From Clostridia bacterium (lineage in GTDB: Bacteria > Bacillota > Clostridia > Oscillospirales > CAG-272): 64,000 nucleotides of DNA. The stretch spans positions 45,808-109,807 of the forward strand of contig JAGARU010000111.1 of assembly GCA_017622085.1 (NCBI GenBank), in the 5' to 3' direction. The position numbers and the translations under genes are program-made. The notes under the pieces are model-generated. The model made no database searches. It saw only the letters and a list, made by a program, of their open reading frames with translations, and had not been told where the DNA came from. Positions 26,719-33,775 of this stretch are shown here, one piece after another; within the stretch, counting starts at the first letter, position 1, and every line of letters starts with the position of its first letter.

Positions 26719-26758
26719 AAAAATGAGAGCGTTCCATACCGGAATACTCTCATTTTTG
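26719..26758 (+). terminator. Bidirectional terminator between helicase and XRE gene
   Basis: Stem AAAAATGAGAG/CTCTCATTTTT with an inner GTTCC/GGAAT pairing. It overlaps the stop codon of the convergent XRE gene, so both transcripts end in it. Confidence 0.88.
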
Positions 26759-26965
26759 TATTTTGGGGTTTTCACTGATGCCAAGGATATAGTCCACCGA
26801 AACCTTGTAAAAGGCGGACAGCTTAATCAAAATATCCGTGGGAATGTCCCGCTGACCAAGCTCGTAGTTGCTGTAGACCTGCTGGGAGCAGTTCAGGCAC
26901 TTGGCCAAATCCTTTTGGGTCAGATCCCGATCCTCCCGCAGATCCCGAATTCGTTTATAGATCAT
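26750..26965 (-). CDS. Small XRE-family (HTH_3) regulator
   Basis: 71 aa, almost entirely one Cro/CI helix-turn-helix: IRDLREDRDLTQKDLAKCLN, CSQQVYSNYELGQRDIP, then FYKVSVDYILG. No effector domain. GGAGATG precedes the ATG. An extended -10 (TGT then TATAAT) lies upstream on the minus strand, next to a cluster of GCAGTA repeats at 27013-27050 that is a likely operator. It converges on the TerB operon and may regulate it or itself. Confidence 0.88.
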   Translation of the reverse strand: MIYKRIRDLREDRDLTQKDLAKCLNCSQQVYSNYELGQRDIPTDILIKLSAFYKVSVDYILGISENPKIQK

Positions 26966-27012
26966 GGCATCTCCATTTCGTATGTTTGTAAGAAAATTAT
27001 AACAAACCGCGA

Positions 27013-27050
27013 AATGCAGTATTGACTATTACTGCAAAATGCAGTATAAT
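27013..27050. promoter_or_regulatory. Operator-like GCAGTA cluster with divergent promoters
   Basis: Three GCAGTA motifs occur here: direct at ~27016, inverted TACTGC at ~27030, direct again at ~27041. Within them the plus strand carries TTGACT, 17 nt, TATAAT (27022-27050). The minus-strand extended -10 of the XRE gene lies just beside it near 26997-27002. Repressor occupancy would block both. Confidence 0.68.
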
Positions 27051-27060
27051 CATGTTGGAA

Positions 27061-27273
27061 CTACCGTTTGGTGCACCGCCCCACCGCCAAAGAAAAGGCC
27101 AGCAGCAGGAGCAGGGAAAGCACCAGATGCTCACAATAAATGAATGCGTTTGTGTGATAGGTCAGCATCTCGCCCATGAACGCCGGGCCTCGCGCCAGCA
27201 AGGCAAAAAGATGGACGGATGCGGCCAGAATCCAGGTGCCAAACAGGTGGATCAGCACCTCCAGCACTGTCAT
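27061..27273 (-). CDS. Small two-helix membrane protein, unrecognised
   Basis: 70 aa from the ATG; hydrophobic segments at ~1-25 and ~45-64 with a short polar loop (GPAFMGEMLTYHTNAFIYCEH). Codon use is like genuine genes here. A good minus-strand promoter lies at 27381-27409, but no ribosome-binding site precedes the ATG. An in-frame ATT at about 27309, with AGAGAGG upstream, would add 12 residues. The hairpin at 27332-27357 lies in the leader. The gene is crossed by a possible antisense transcript from 27050. Confidence 0.58.
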   Translation of the reverse strand: MTVLEVLIHLFGTWILAASVHLFALLARGPAFMGEMLTYHTNAFIYCEHLVLSLLLLLAFSLAVGRCTKR

Positions 27274-27331
27274 AGGCGATTGTCGAATTGTTTTATGCAG
27301 CTTACGAATACGGATCCCTCTCTTTCTATGG

Positions 27332-27357
27332 AATGCAGAGGGGGCTCTGCATTTTTA
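27332..27357. terminator. Hairpin in leader of membrane-protein gene
   Basis: ATGCAGAG/CTCTGCAT stem with a GGGG loop; T-run on the plus strand, so it could end a plus transcript started at ~27057. On the minus strand it forms a leader structure. Confidence 0.6.
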
Positions 27358-27380
27358 AAAGAATTTTGCTTTCTTTAAAA

Positions 27381-27409
27381 ATTATACAGCAGTTTGCCAT
27401 GCAAAACAA
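27381..27409 (-). promoter_or_regulatory. Promoter for the small membrane-protein gene
   Basis: On the minus strand: TTGTTT, 17 nt, TATAAT. Confidence 0.68.
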
Positions 27410-27692
27410 GGTAAAATTCTCGGTAAAATCGGGAATTCTAAGCAAATCAGTAAAAATTTATAAATTCACAAAATTGCCGAAAAAACGGCGAATTTTGGCA
27501 AAAAACAAGCATGAGATCCCCACAAAAGACAAGTGAATAAAATGTGATTTCTCGCCTTCCAATTGTCGACCGCCTACATTTTGTGTAGAAATTTCGGGAA
27601 AGTACAATATGTGCCGAAAAGCCCGTGGAATACCTCTCGCATTTTGCACAAAAAGTGCGGAAATCTTAATCTTGCTACGTCTCCTACTCCTC
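27410..27692. other. AT-rich non-coding stretch
   Basis: Short frames here on either strand are lysine/isoleucine-rich translations of AT-rich DNA without ribosome-binding sites. No structured element is recognised apart from the flanking promoters. Confidence 0.6.
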
Positions 27693-27698
27693 TATAAT
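27693..27698 (+). promoter_or_regulatory. -10 box for the DUF6514-like gene
   Basis: TATAAT 30 nt before the start codon. The candidate -35 TTGCTA at 27672 is only 15 nt away, so the -35 is weak. Confidence 0.6.
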
Positions 27699-27727
27699 GA
27701 GCCCATAAACAGACGAGGAGTGGGGCA

Positions 27728-28015
27728 ATGCAGCTGTATTTGAAGGACGGTTTCATTTTGAGAAAAGCGGAGCGAAAGCTCCCGGAGGTGGGCACGCTGA
27801 CCTATGTTTTGTATGAGGAGCGCGGCCTTCGAGGCGAACCGACGGAGTACGGCATCGAGATCTGCCTTCGTACCACCCGTGGCGAGGAGACGGAGCGCAT
27901 TCGCTCCATTACCACCAGTCGCGCCTTTGCCACGCGTCTGTTCCGCGCTCTTATTCTTGGGGAGGTAACGCCTTGCACCTTGACGGATATTGTGCTGGAC
28001 GCCATTTCGCAGTAA
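27728..28015 (+). CDS. Small conserved protein, DUF6514-like
   Basis: 95 aa, soluble. The sequence (EYGIEICLRTTRGEETERIRSITTSRAFATRLFRALILGEVTPCTLTDIVLDAI, read here as separate blocks: YGIEICLR, ISTSR-like SITTSR, and GEVTPCTLTDIVLD) resembles the clostridial DUF6514 family of unknown function. AGGAG is seven nt before the ATG. Own promoter and terminator. Confidence 0.72.
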   Translation: MQLYLKDGFILRKAERKLPEVGTLTYVLYEERGLRGEPTEYGIEICLRTTRGEETERIRSITTSRAFATRLFRALILGEVTPCTLTDIVLDAISQ

Positions 28016-28024
28016 CCCGCAAAA

Positions 28025-28056
28025 AAAACGCTCCGACCACGGTCGGAGCGTTTTTG
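28025..28056 (+). terminator. Intrinsic terminator after DUF6514-like gene
   Basis: CGCTCCGAC/GTCGGAGCG stem with CACG loop flanked by A-run and T-run; bidirectional. Confidence 0.92.
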
Positions 28057-28067
28057 ATCGCAGAAAT

Positions 28068-28101
28068 AAAAAATCGACAAGCCGAGGCCTGTCGATTTTT
28101 G
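28068..28101 (+). terminator. Second hairpin terminator
   Basis: AAAATCGACA/TGTCGATTTT around AGCCGAGGCC, then T. It has no gene of its own upstream, so it may back up the previous terminator or end a transcript from the minus side. A further hairpin (GGTTAAAAAG/CTTTTTAACT) lies at ~28107-28142. Confidence 0.7.
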
Positions 28102-28227
28102 TGAAGGGCGGTTAAAAAGATATTTTACCTTTTTAACTGCCTTTGCTGTTTTACAAGAGGCAATCAGCATAACTCGCAAGGAGGTACATTTTGAAGAAAG
28201 AGCTTTGAAGGTTTGTTCGTCAACATT

Positions 28228-28286
28228 AGGCGAAGCCGCCATCATTGGGCGAAGCCTACCATCATTTGCCGAAGGCAAACATCATT
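28228..28286 (+). repeat. Array of three ~20-nt triloop-hairpin repeats
   Basis: Three consecutive units each form a short hairpin closed over GAA and end in CATCATT: GGCGAAGCC, AGGC-type GGCGAAGCCT and TGCCGAAGGCA. Stem bases differ while pairing is kept, so the structure rather than the sequence is conserved. This looks like an interspersed intergenic element, not a gene. Confidence 0.7.
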
Positions 28287-28287
28287 C

Positions 28288-28327
28288 AAAAAACGCACTT
28301 TTGTCCGTAGACAAAAGTGCGTTTTTT
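28288..28327 (-). terminator. Terminator after tRNA-Arg
   Basis: Stem of ~16 bp (ACGCACTTTTGTC/GACAAAAGTGCGT) with CGTA loop and six T on the minus strand, directly after the tRNA 3' end. Confidence 0.88.
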
Positions 28328-28329
28328 GT

Positions 28330-28406
28330 TGGCCTGCCCGAAAGGATTCGAACCTTCGACCTTCAGAGTCGGAGTCTGACGCGCTATCCAGCTGAGCCAC
28401 GGGCAG
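28330..28406 (-). tRNA. tRNA-Arg (anticodon CCG)
   Basis: Minus-strand cloverleaf: acceptor CTGCCCG/CGGGCAG, anticodon stem TCAGA/TCTGA with loop CTCCGAC (anticodon CCG, reads CGG), T-arm with GGTTCGAATCC, discriminator G and encoded CCA. Confidence 0.96.
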
Positions 28407-28497
28407 ATATTGGGGTCAACCGACCAGTATTATAGCACAAAGTTCTCTTTTTGTAAATAGAAAAGAGTCGAAAGATAAAAATATTTTCTTTGCCCTC

Positions 28498-28526
28498 TTT
28501 CAAAAAGCCGGAGATTATGCTATACT
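28498..28526 (+). promoter_or_regulatory. Promoter for tsaE operon
   Basis: Extended -10 TGC-TATACT; -35 TTTCAA is weak at 17-nt spacing. Confidence 0.6.
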
Positions 28527-28556
28527 GTAGGGTAGAAAACGAAAGGGGGTTATCCT

Positions 28557-29000
28557 GTGGAAAAAGAATACGTTACCGCCTCACCTGAGGAAACGGAGCG
28601 CTTGGGCGCCTCCTTGGCGAAGGAATGCGCGGGTAAGGGCCCCTGCTTTGTGGCTCTGTATGGCGATCTTGGCGCGGGCAAAACGGCCTTTGTCCGTGGC
28701 TTTGCTTCGGTGCTGGCACCGGAGGCCAAGGTAAAGAGCCCAACCTATACCGTGGTCAATTCCTATCGCGGCAAGCCTTGGCCGGTTTATCATTTTGATT
28801 TTTACCGTATTACCGATGAGGACGAGCTGTACTCCATCGGCTTTTACGACTATCTCAGCGCCGGTCTGTGCATCGGCGAGTGGAGCGAAAATATTCCCTA
28901 CGCCATCCCGGAGGGCAGTCGCACCGTCACCATTGAAAAGGACGCAAGCGACCCCGCGATCCGTCGGATCCGCTTTGGGATTTACGGAGGGGAAGCATGA
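28557..29000 (+). CDS. tsaE: tRNA threonylcarbamoyladenosine biosynthesis ATPase TsaE
   Basis: 147 aa; P-loop ATPase needed for t6A formation at A37 of ANN-decoding tRNAs, working with TsaB and TsaD. Walker A GDLGAGKT near residues 36-43, then SPTYTVVNSY and VYHFDFYRI, typical of the family. GTG start with AAAGGGGG upstream. It overlaps tsaB by 4 bp. Confidence 0.96.
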   Translation: MEKEYVTASPEETERLGASLAKECAGKGPCFVALYGDLGAGKTAFVRGFASVLAPEAKVKSPTYTVVNSYRGKPWPVYHFDFYRITDEDELYSIGFYDYLSAGLCIGEWSENIPYAIPEGSRTVTIEKDASDPAIRRIRFGIYGGEA

Positions 29001-29710
29001 AAATTCTGAGCATTGACACCACCGCCAACACCGCGTCTGTGGCGGTTTTAGAGGATACCACTCTGCTGGCACTACAAACGGCAAATGCCAAAAATACCCA
29101 CAGCGAGGTTCTTCTTCCTATGATCAAGTCCTGCCTTGACAGCTTAAAGCTGACGGCGGCTGATATGGACGCCTTTGCATGCTCTGCCGGACCCGGCTCC
29201 TTTACCGGCGTCCGCATTGGCGCGGCAACCGTTAAGGGACTGGCCTTCGGTACGGACAAGCCATGCATCGGCGTGTCCTCGCTTGAAGCGTTGGCCGAGA
29301 ATCTGAACGGCTTTAACGGCATTATCTGCCCCGCTATGAACGCCCGTCGCGGTCAGGTTTACTCCGCACAGTTCCGTATGAAGGACGGTGTGTGTACCCG
29401 TCTCTGCGAGGATGATTGCGTCATGGCCGACCACGTAGCGGAGCAGCTTGCCGCTTACGACGAGCCCATCTATTTCACCGGCGACGGCGCGGAGCTCATG
29501 ATAAAGGCAACTGCCGAAAACAAAAACATCCGTTCCACCCCGGAGCTTCTTCTGTACCAGAACGGCTATTCCGTCGGCGTGTGTGCTTATCGCAAGCTGA
29601 TGGCGGGCGAGCAGGGAACGGATCGAGAGCTGAGCCCCGTTTATTTAAGAAAGCCCCAGGCAGAGCGCGAGCGCGAGGAGCGCTTGGCCGCCGAAGCACA
29701 AAAGAATTGA
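28997..29710 (+). CDS. tsaB: t6A biosynthesis protein TsaB
   Basis: 237 aa; inactive ASKHA-fold partner that dimerises with TsaD in the t6A complex. N-terminus ILSIDTTANTASVAVL, then ACSAGPGSFTGVRIGAATVKGLA, the hallmark TsaB block, and NARRGQVYSAQF. Coupled to tsaE through the ATGA overlap and followed after 16 nt by rpiB. tsaD is not in the window. Confidence 0.96.
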   Translation: MKILSIDTTANTASVAVLEDTTLLALQTANAKNTHSEVLLPMIKSCLDSLKLTAADMDAFACSAGPGSFTGVRIGAATVKGLAFGTDKPCIGVSSLEALAENLNGFNGIICPAMNARRGQVYSAQFRMKDGVCTRLCEDDCVMADHVAEQLAAYDEPIYFTGDGAELMIKATAENKNIRSTPELLLYQNGYSVGVCAYRKLMAGEQGTDRELSPVYLRKPQAEREREERLAAEAQKN

Positions 29711-29726
29711 AAGCGAGGATTTTACC

Positions 29727-30182
29727 ATGAAGTTTGAAAAAGCAATCGCCATTGCCTCCGACCACGCCGGCTTCAATCTGAAGCAAGAGGTTAAAAAGCA
29801 TCTGGATGAATTGGGCGTAGCCTATAAGGACTACGGCACCTATGAGAATAAGAGCTGCAATTATCCCGACTATGCCGAGGCTCTTTGCCGTGGCATTCAG
29901 GCAGGGGAGAGCGATCTGGGTATCCTCGTTTGCGGAACAGGTGTAGGCATGAGCATGGCGGCTAACAAGTGCCGGGGCATTCGTGCGGCCTGCTGCTCCG
30001 ATACCTTCAGCGCCCGCATGACCCGTATGCACAACGATGCAAACGTACTCTGCATTGGTGAGCGCGTGGTAGGCGCCGGACTTGCCGCCGACCTTGTGGA
30101 CGTATTTCTCGGCACCGCCTTTGAGGGTGGCCGCCACCAGATCCGCGTGGACATGATCACCGCGCTGGAAGAAAAGCGATAA
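29727..30182 (+). CDS. rpiB: Ribose-5-phosphate isomerase B
   Basis: 151 aa; interconverts ribose-5-phosphate and ribulose-5-phosphate. ASDHAGFNLKQ at the N-terminus, catalytic cysteine in VCGTGVGMSMAANK (~residue 71), and CCSDTFSARMTRMHNDANVLCIG are all intact. Follows tsaB closely, probably in the same transcript. RpiB can use other sugar phosphates such as allose-6-phosphate, but nothing here points to that. Confidence 0.96.
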   Translation: MKFEKAIAIASDHAGFNLKQEVKKHLDELGVAYKDYGTYENKSCNYPDYAEALCRGIQAGESDLGILVCGTGVGMSMAANKCRGIRAACCSDTFSARMTRMHNDANVLCIGERVVGAGLAADLVDVFLGTAFEGGRHQIRVDMITALEEKR

Positions 30183-30250
30183 GAGCCAAATAAAAAGCTA
30201 TTACCTATCGCGTGATGCTCTTGACGGAGCGCGCGATCAAAAACATCACT

Positions 30251-30310
30251 AACAGAAAAAAGAGCAGACATACAAGATTTTCGTCTTGCGTGTTTGCTCT
30301 TTCTGTTTGT
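30251..30310. repeat. Long imperfect inverted repeat after rpiB
   Basis: Arms AGAGCAGACATACAAGA and TCTTGCGTGTTTGCTCT around a TTTTCG loop, extended by AACAGAAA/TTTCTGTT. About 25 bp in all, with T-rich flanks on both strands. It may terminate rpiB or be part of an interspersed element filling 30183-30449; no convincing gene lies in that stretch. Confidence 0.65.
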
Positions 30311-30396
30311 AATAAGGGTTTGGGAATAGCCCATTTGTATTGGCCTCGTCGAATGCGATGCTCGCACTTAGCGGTATTGTTAAATTTTCCGCTTAG

Positions 30397-30425
30397 GACA
30401 TTATCCATTTAGATAATGTCTTTTT
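30397..30425 (+). terminator. Hairpin terminator before the convergent gene
   Basis: Perfect 9-bp stem GACATTATC/GATAATGTC with a six-nt loop CATTTA, then five T on the plus strand. Confidence 0.72.
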
Positions 30426-30449
30426 GATTTGATCCGGCTGATTTTGGCG

Positions 30450-32456
30450 TTAAAGCGGGTTTTCATTCAAAAACGTATCGCACAGACGGACCCATACATA
30501 GCGCGAGATGCCGCAGTCCTCTCGATCGGAGAAATGGGGTGCCAGCCGGAATACCACCTCGTCCGAGGTTTTGTGGAATCCTCCGCCGGGAATTCGGTCC
30601 GGGCTGTAAATAGAATAGCTCTTGCCGGTCGGCTGAATCTTGGAAAGGTTCGTCATAAATCCGTTTTTTGCCTTTTCCCGATACTGTCGGTTGCCGGTCA
30701 GCGCGTAGTAGAGATAATCCGCTTCTCCGCGCCAGATGCTCCACGCGTGTCCTGCACAAATGGCTGGTCCGTCCGCATCGCCCTCCCATTGGGTCTCCCA
30801 CCAGCGCAGGGTAGAGCCGTGCATCTGGCAAATGGGCGTGTGAATAATCCAGCTTTCGTGTACGTCAAGGATCTCCTTGGCTTTCGCAAGGTAAGCATCC
30901 ACCCGTTGGATGTTCTTGCAGTAATAAAGAAGCGCCAGGGCCGTGCAGGCAATCGATCCCTCCTCCATTTCCTCTTCGGCTTCCTTGGCAACGCCACCCT
31001 CGGTGGGAAATTTCATGCCGCGATGATAGAGGTACTTCGCCATACGGTCGGCGGCCTCCCGGTAACGAATGGCTCGCGCCTCATCTCGACCTTCCATAAA
31101 GCGGGCCATGTCGGCCAAGGGGATCATGGCACAGCAAACGGTGGTGTAGTCCTCCCGGTGGTTGCCCCAGTCGATTTCCAAGCGTCCGTCTGCGCCTTGA
31201 TAGTGGTCAAGCAACGTGTCCGTTGCGCCTACTGCATAGCGATAGTAAATTTCATCCCCGTAATAACGGTAGGCATCCAAAAGGATCGTTATTCCAAAGA
31301 ACAGCTCTTGCACCCGGCGGGAGTGGAATACGTTGTAGGCAGGCAAGCCCTCGTGGGGCAGATAGAAGATGGTCTGGTGCGGAATTGCCTTTGAGATATT
31401 GGTTTCCGTTATTACGTCGAGAAGCACCCTGGTCTTGGACTCCAGCGACAGCCGTTCTCCTTCGGTCAGTTTTGCGCCGTAGCGGGAGAGAAAACGAAGA
31501 GTCGCCGCACACCAGCATTGGTGTTCGCATAAATTGCCGTCCGTATTGCGGCGGATTACATCCAGATCTACCCGAAGGACGGATTTTTTATAGAGCTCCG
31601 GCAAGGATGCATAGCCGTACAGAGTAATTCCCGCGCCGCGCCGTCCGCTCTTCACGGGAATCAATTCTACCTCGCCCTCGTCCGTCAGCACGTACGTGTC
31701 GTTGTAAGAAAGGGCAGTTTCTGCCTCGCCTCGGCGGAGGATCAACTCGTCCGGCTGACCGTAGGGCATCAAACGGACGGTGCTTCCCACCGCGCCTCCG
31801 CCCACGGAATAATCAAGGAAGGGGCGATCAAACCACCGACTCAGCTTGTGGAGTGCTTCAGCAAAATCCGACACCGGCAAAAGAGCAAAGGTCAGCTCCT
31901 TGGGGCGATCCGCCTGCCCGTAGGCGCGGTCGAAGGAGGCAAGTAGCTTGAGATTGATAAAATAATGGGCCCAAAGATAAGGGGAATAGTCCATCTTCCA
32001 GCCTGCTGCATTTTTGACCGCTACGACTAAATTTTGCCCGTTTGGCTTGATCAGATAGGAGTAGAGAATCGAGCCGTCCGGGGATTGATAGGGGGAGTTA
32101 AACAAAAACTGCCGTCGCCAGCCGCCGCCATTCCTTTTGCCCATGAAGTTGAAGGGAAGGTTGATGCCGTATTCGGAAAGGCCGTCCGCCCTTGCCCGCA
32201 GATGGAACGTCAGCCCATCCTCGAAGGGCTCTGAGGTCATCTCCGACCCGGTTTCCTCGCCAATCCAGCACCCGCTTTTATACGTCAGCGGATCCGCCCG
32301 ATCTACGTACGGGGTGGCAGAGGGCTTGGTTCCCTTGGTAATATCGTCCGATATGCGAGTGTAGCAAGTGCTTAAGGGTGCCCCGAGGAGCAGAATATCC
32401 TCCGGGCAACGGCTGTCAATCATCGTGCCGGTACTTGCGTCAATCCGTATGGCCAT
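30450..32456 (-). CDS. Unassigned protein with (alpha/alpha)6-barrel-like features
   Basis: 668 aa, no signal peptide. The N-terminal ~300 residues look like beta-sandwich sequence (WRRQFLFNSPYQSPDG, SILYSYLIKPNGQNLVVAVKN); the rest is helical with regular aromatic blocks (AYRYYGDEIYYRYAVGATD, ACTALALLYYCKNI, YALTGNRQYREKAKNGF), as in six-hairpin glycosidases. I cannot name a GH family or see certain catalytic acids. Its start lies inside the end of the PHP gene (17-bp overlap), so the two form an operon. A carbohydrate-active or sugar-phosphate role is inference. Confidence 0.68.
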   Translation of the reverse strand: MAIRIDASTGTMIDSRCPEDILLLGAPLSTCYTRISDDITKGTKPSATPYVDRADPLTYKSGCWIGEETGSEMTSEPFEDGLTFHLRARADGLSEYGINLPFNFMGKRNGGGWRRQFLFNSPYQSPDGSILYSYLIKPNGQNLVVAVKNAAGWKMDYSPYLWAHYFINLKLLASFDRAYGQADRPKELTFALLPVSDFAEALHKLSRWFDRPFLDYSVGGGAVGSTVRLMPYGQPDELILRRGEAETALSYNDTYVLTDEGEVELIPVKSGRRGAGITLYGYASLPELYKKSVLRVDLDVIRRNTDGNLCEHQCWCAATLRFLSRYGAKLTEGERLSLESKTRVLLDVITETNISKAIPHQTIFYLPHEGLPAYNVFHSRRVQELFFGITILLDAYRYYGDEIYYRYAVGATDTLLDHYQGADGRLEIDWGNHREDYTTVCCAMIPLADMARFMEGRDEARAIRYREAADRMAKYLYHRGMKFPTEGGVAKEAEEEMEEGSIACTALALLYYCKNIQRVDAYLAKAKEILDVHESWIIHTPICQMHGSTLRWWETQWEGDADGPAICAGHAWSIWRGEADYLYYALTGNRQYREKAKNGFMTNLSKIQPTGKSYSIYSPDRIPGGGFHKTSDEVVFRLAPHFSDREDCGISRYVWVRLCDTFLNENPL

Positions 32457-33138
32457 ACACTTCACCGCCCTTGATCCATTGATAGTTGCCTCCCTTGAGG
32501 GTAGCCACCAGCTCCTCCCGGGTGGTAATGGGTGCCTCGGTCACAATTCCGGCGTTGATGGCATCCTCCGGGTAGTGGAGATCCGTGCCCGACGTGCGGA
32601 TCCTGGGGAACTTGTTGGCCCAGAATTCAGCCACGTCGTTGCGGGAGTCCGTGCCGTAATAGCCGCCGGCACTGCCGTTGTAGACCTCAATGCCGTCGAT
32701 CCAATCCGGCGGCGTGATCCGCATATGATTGCGGAAGGGATGTGCTTGGATAACGAGAATACCGTTCTCCTTCGCCATAGGATACAGCTCCTCAATAGAG
32801 TGGTTATATAAATCTTCGTTTTGACGCAGGAACTCCTCGGTCACGCCGTAAAGAAGAAAATCGTTTGGATTGTTGTTGAGCCGTACCTCCGCGCCCAGCA
32901 GAACATTCAGCTCGCCCCGGGATGCTTCCCGCACCCTCTCTACCGCATAGAGATATCGGTCGATCCACTCCTGCCAGTGGGTGCATTCCAGGTACCGGTA
33001 GGTAAAGGGCGCAAAATGGTTGGTCAGCACCACCGTGGTGTAGCCGGCCTCCCGATATCGCTTGGCCAGATGCTCGGCGGAAATCTTTGCGCATTGGCTG
33101 GCCTCGTTACAATGGCAATGTAGCTCAGTTTTATACAT
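32440..33138 (-). CDS. PHP-domain phosphoesterase-like protein
   Basis: 232 aa. PHP metal-binding signatures: TELHCHCNEAS at the N-terminus, TNHFAPF, a Glu in GAEVRLN, QAHPFRNH, and the C-terminal SGTDLHYPE. Members hydrolyse phosphoesters with two or three metals (histidinol phosphate, polymerase PHP, nucleotide phosphatases); the substrate is not evident. ATG 33138 is chosen over the frame start at 33195 because GGAGG lies seven nt upstream and the promoter covers the longer N-terminus. Confidence 0.86.
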   Translation of the reverse strand: MYKTELHCHCNEASQCAKISAEHLAKRYREAGYTTVVLTNHFAPFTYRYLECTHWQEWIDRYLYAVERVREASRGELNVLLGAEVRLNNNPNDFLLYGVTEEFLRQNEDLYNHSIEELYPMAKENGILVIQAHPFRNHMRITPPDWIDGIEVYNGSAGGYYGTDSRNDVAEFWANKFPRIRTSGTDLHYPEDAINAGIVTEAPITTREELVATLKGGNYQWIKGGEVYGHTD

Positions 33139-33166
33139 AAAAGCCTCCGATCGTCGTGTTGCTTTC

Positions 33167-33195
33167 AGTATAACGGAAATTGGCGAAAATAGCAA
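33167..33195 (-). promoter_or_regulatory. Promoter for PHP operon
   Basis: On the minus strand: TTGCTA, 17 nt, TATACT, about 29 nt before the start codon. Confidence 0.85.
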
Positions 33196-33198
33196 GAA

Positions 33199-33243
33199 AA
33201 ATCCCCCGAATTTGCGAGATCAACCGCAAATTCGGGGGATTTG
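33199..33243 (-). terminator. Terminator after the ECF S-component gene
   Basis: AAATCCCCCGAATTTGCG pairs with CGCAAATTCGGGGGATTT (18 bp) with a short loop; T-run on the minus strand. Confidence 0.93.
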
Positions 33244-33244
33244 A

Positions 33245-33772
33245 TCAAGTGCGATGCCTCTCCAGCCGCCGCAGCAATTCCGCCAAGGGCAGGATCAAAA
33301 GCCCCACTGCAAAATTACCGACTCCGTGGAGCAGGTCAAAGGGAAGCCCGGCCGCGATCCATGCAAGCATACCTTCCCAGCCAAGTCCGTACATCAGAGC
33401 CTGAGCCGGGGCATACAGCGCACCGAAGGCAAAGCCGTGTATTCCGCATAAGAGAGGGTATACCACCGCGCCCACACCCTTCGGCAGATTGCGGGGCAAA
33501 AGCATGGTCAGCCCCCAAAGAATCGTCCAGATGTAAAGGTAGGGAACCCACCACAGATTGAATCCGGCGAAAGCGCCGTTCAGGATCACGTAGATATAAA
33601 TGGGAATCAGTGCTTTTTTTCGGTAAACGAGGGTGTACACCATGGTCAGCATGCCCAGAAGATGGATGTTTGGCAAAGCTTCCATCACCAGCTTGGAGCA
33701 AAACATCAGCGTGCCAAGCATGGCAAAGGTCACCATTTCCCGCGTCCGCCGGGATCGGATGGAGAAACGCAT
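33245..33772 (-). CDS. ECF transporter S component, probably cobalamin
   Basis: 175 aa with about six hydrophobic segments (MVTFAMLGTLMFCSKLVMEALPN, PIYIYVILNGAFAGF, YIWTILWGLTMLL, AWIAAGLPFDLLHGVGNFAVGLL) and few polar loops, as in ECF S components. The substrate is inferred from context: it lies three bases after a DUF4430 lipoprotein, and both are downstream of a cobalamin riboswitch. No EcfA or EcfT gene is nearby, consistent with a shared (group II) energising module elsewhere. Translation is probably coupled to the upstream gene. Confidence 0.82.
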   Translation of the reverse strand: MRFSIRSRRTREMVTFAMLGTLMFCSKLVMEALPNIHLLGMLTMVYTLVYRKKALIPIYIYVILNGAFAGFNLWWVPYLYIWTILWGLTMLLPRNLPKGVGAVVYPLLCGIHGFAFGALYAPAQALMYGLGWEGMLAWIAAGLPFDLLHGVGNFAVGLLILPLAELLRRLERHRT

Positions 33773-33775
33773 GGC

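Noticed and set aside
27288..27536. 82-codon plus-strand frame in AT-rich DNA
   Set aside because: Lys/Ile-rich translation, no ribosome-binding site, and it runs across the hairpin and promoter of the minus-strand gene.
28228..28286. Possible CRISPR array
   Set aside because: Three units of ~20 nt with no spacers between them and changing stem bases; it lacks the repeat-spacer pattern and no cas genes are near.
28205..28435. 76-codon frame over the hairpin array and tRNA-Arg
   Set aside because: It is a translation of the repeat array, a terminator and the tRNA complement; not a protein gene.
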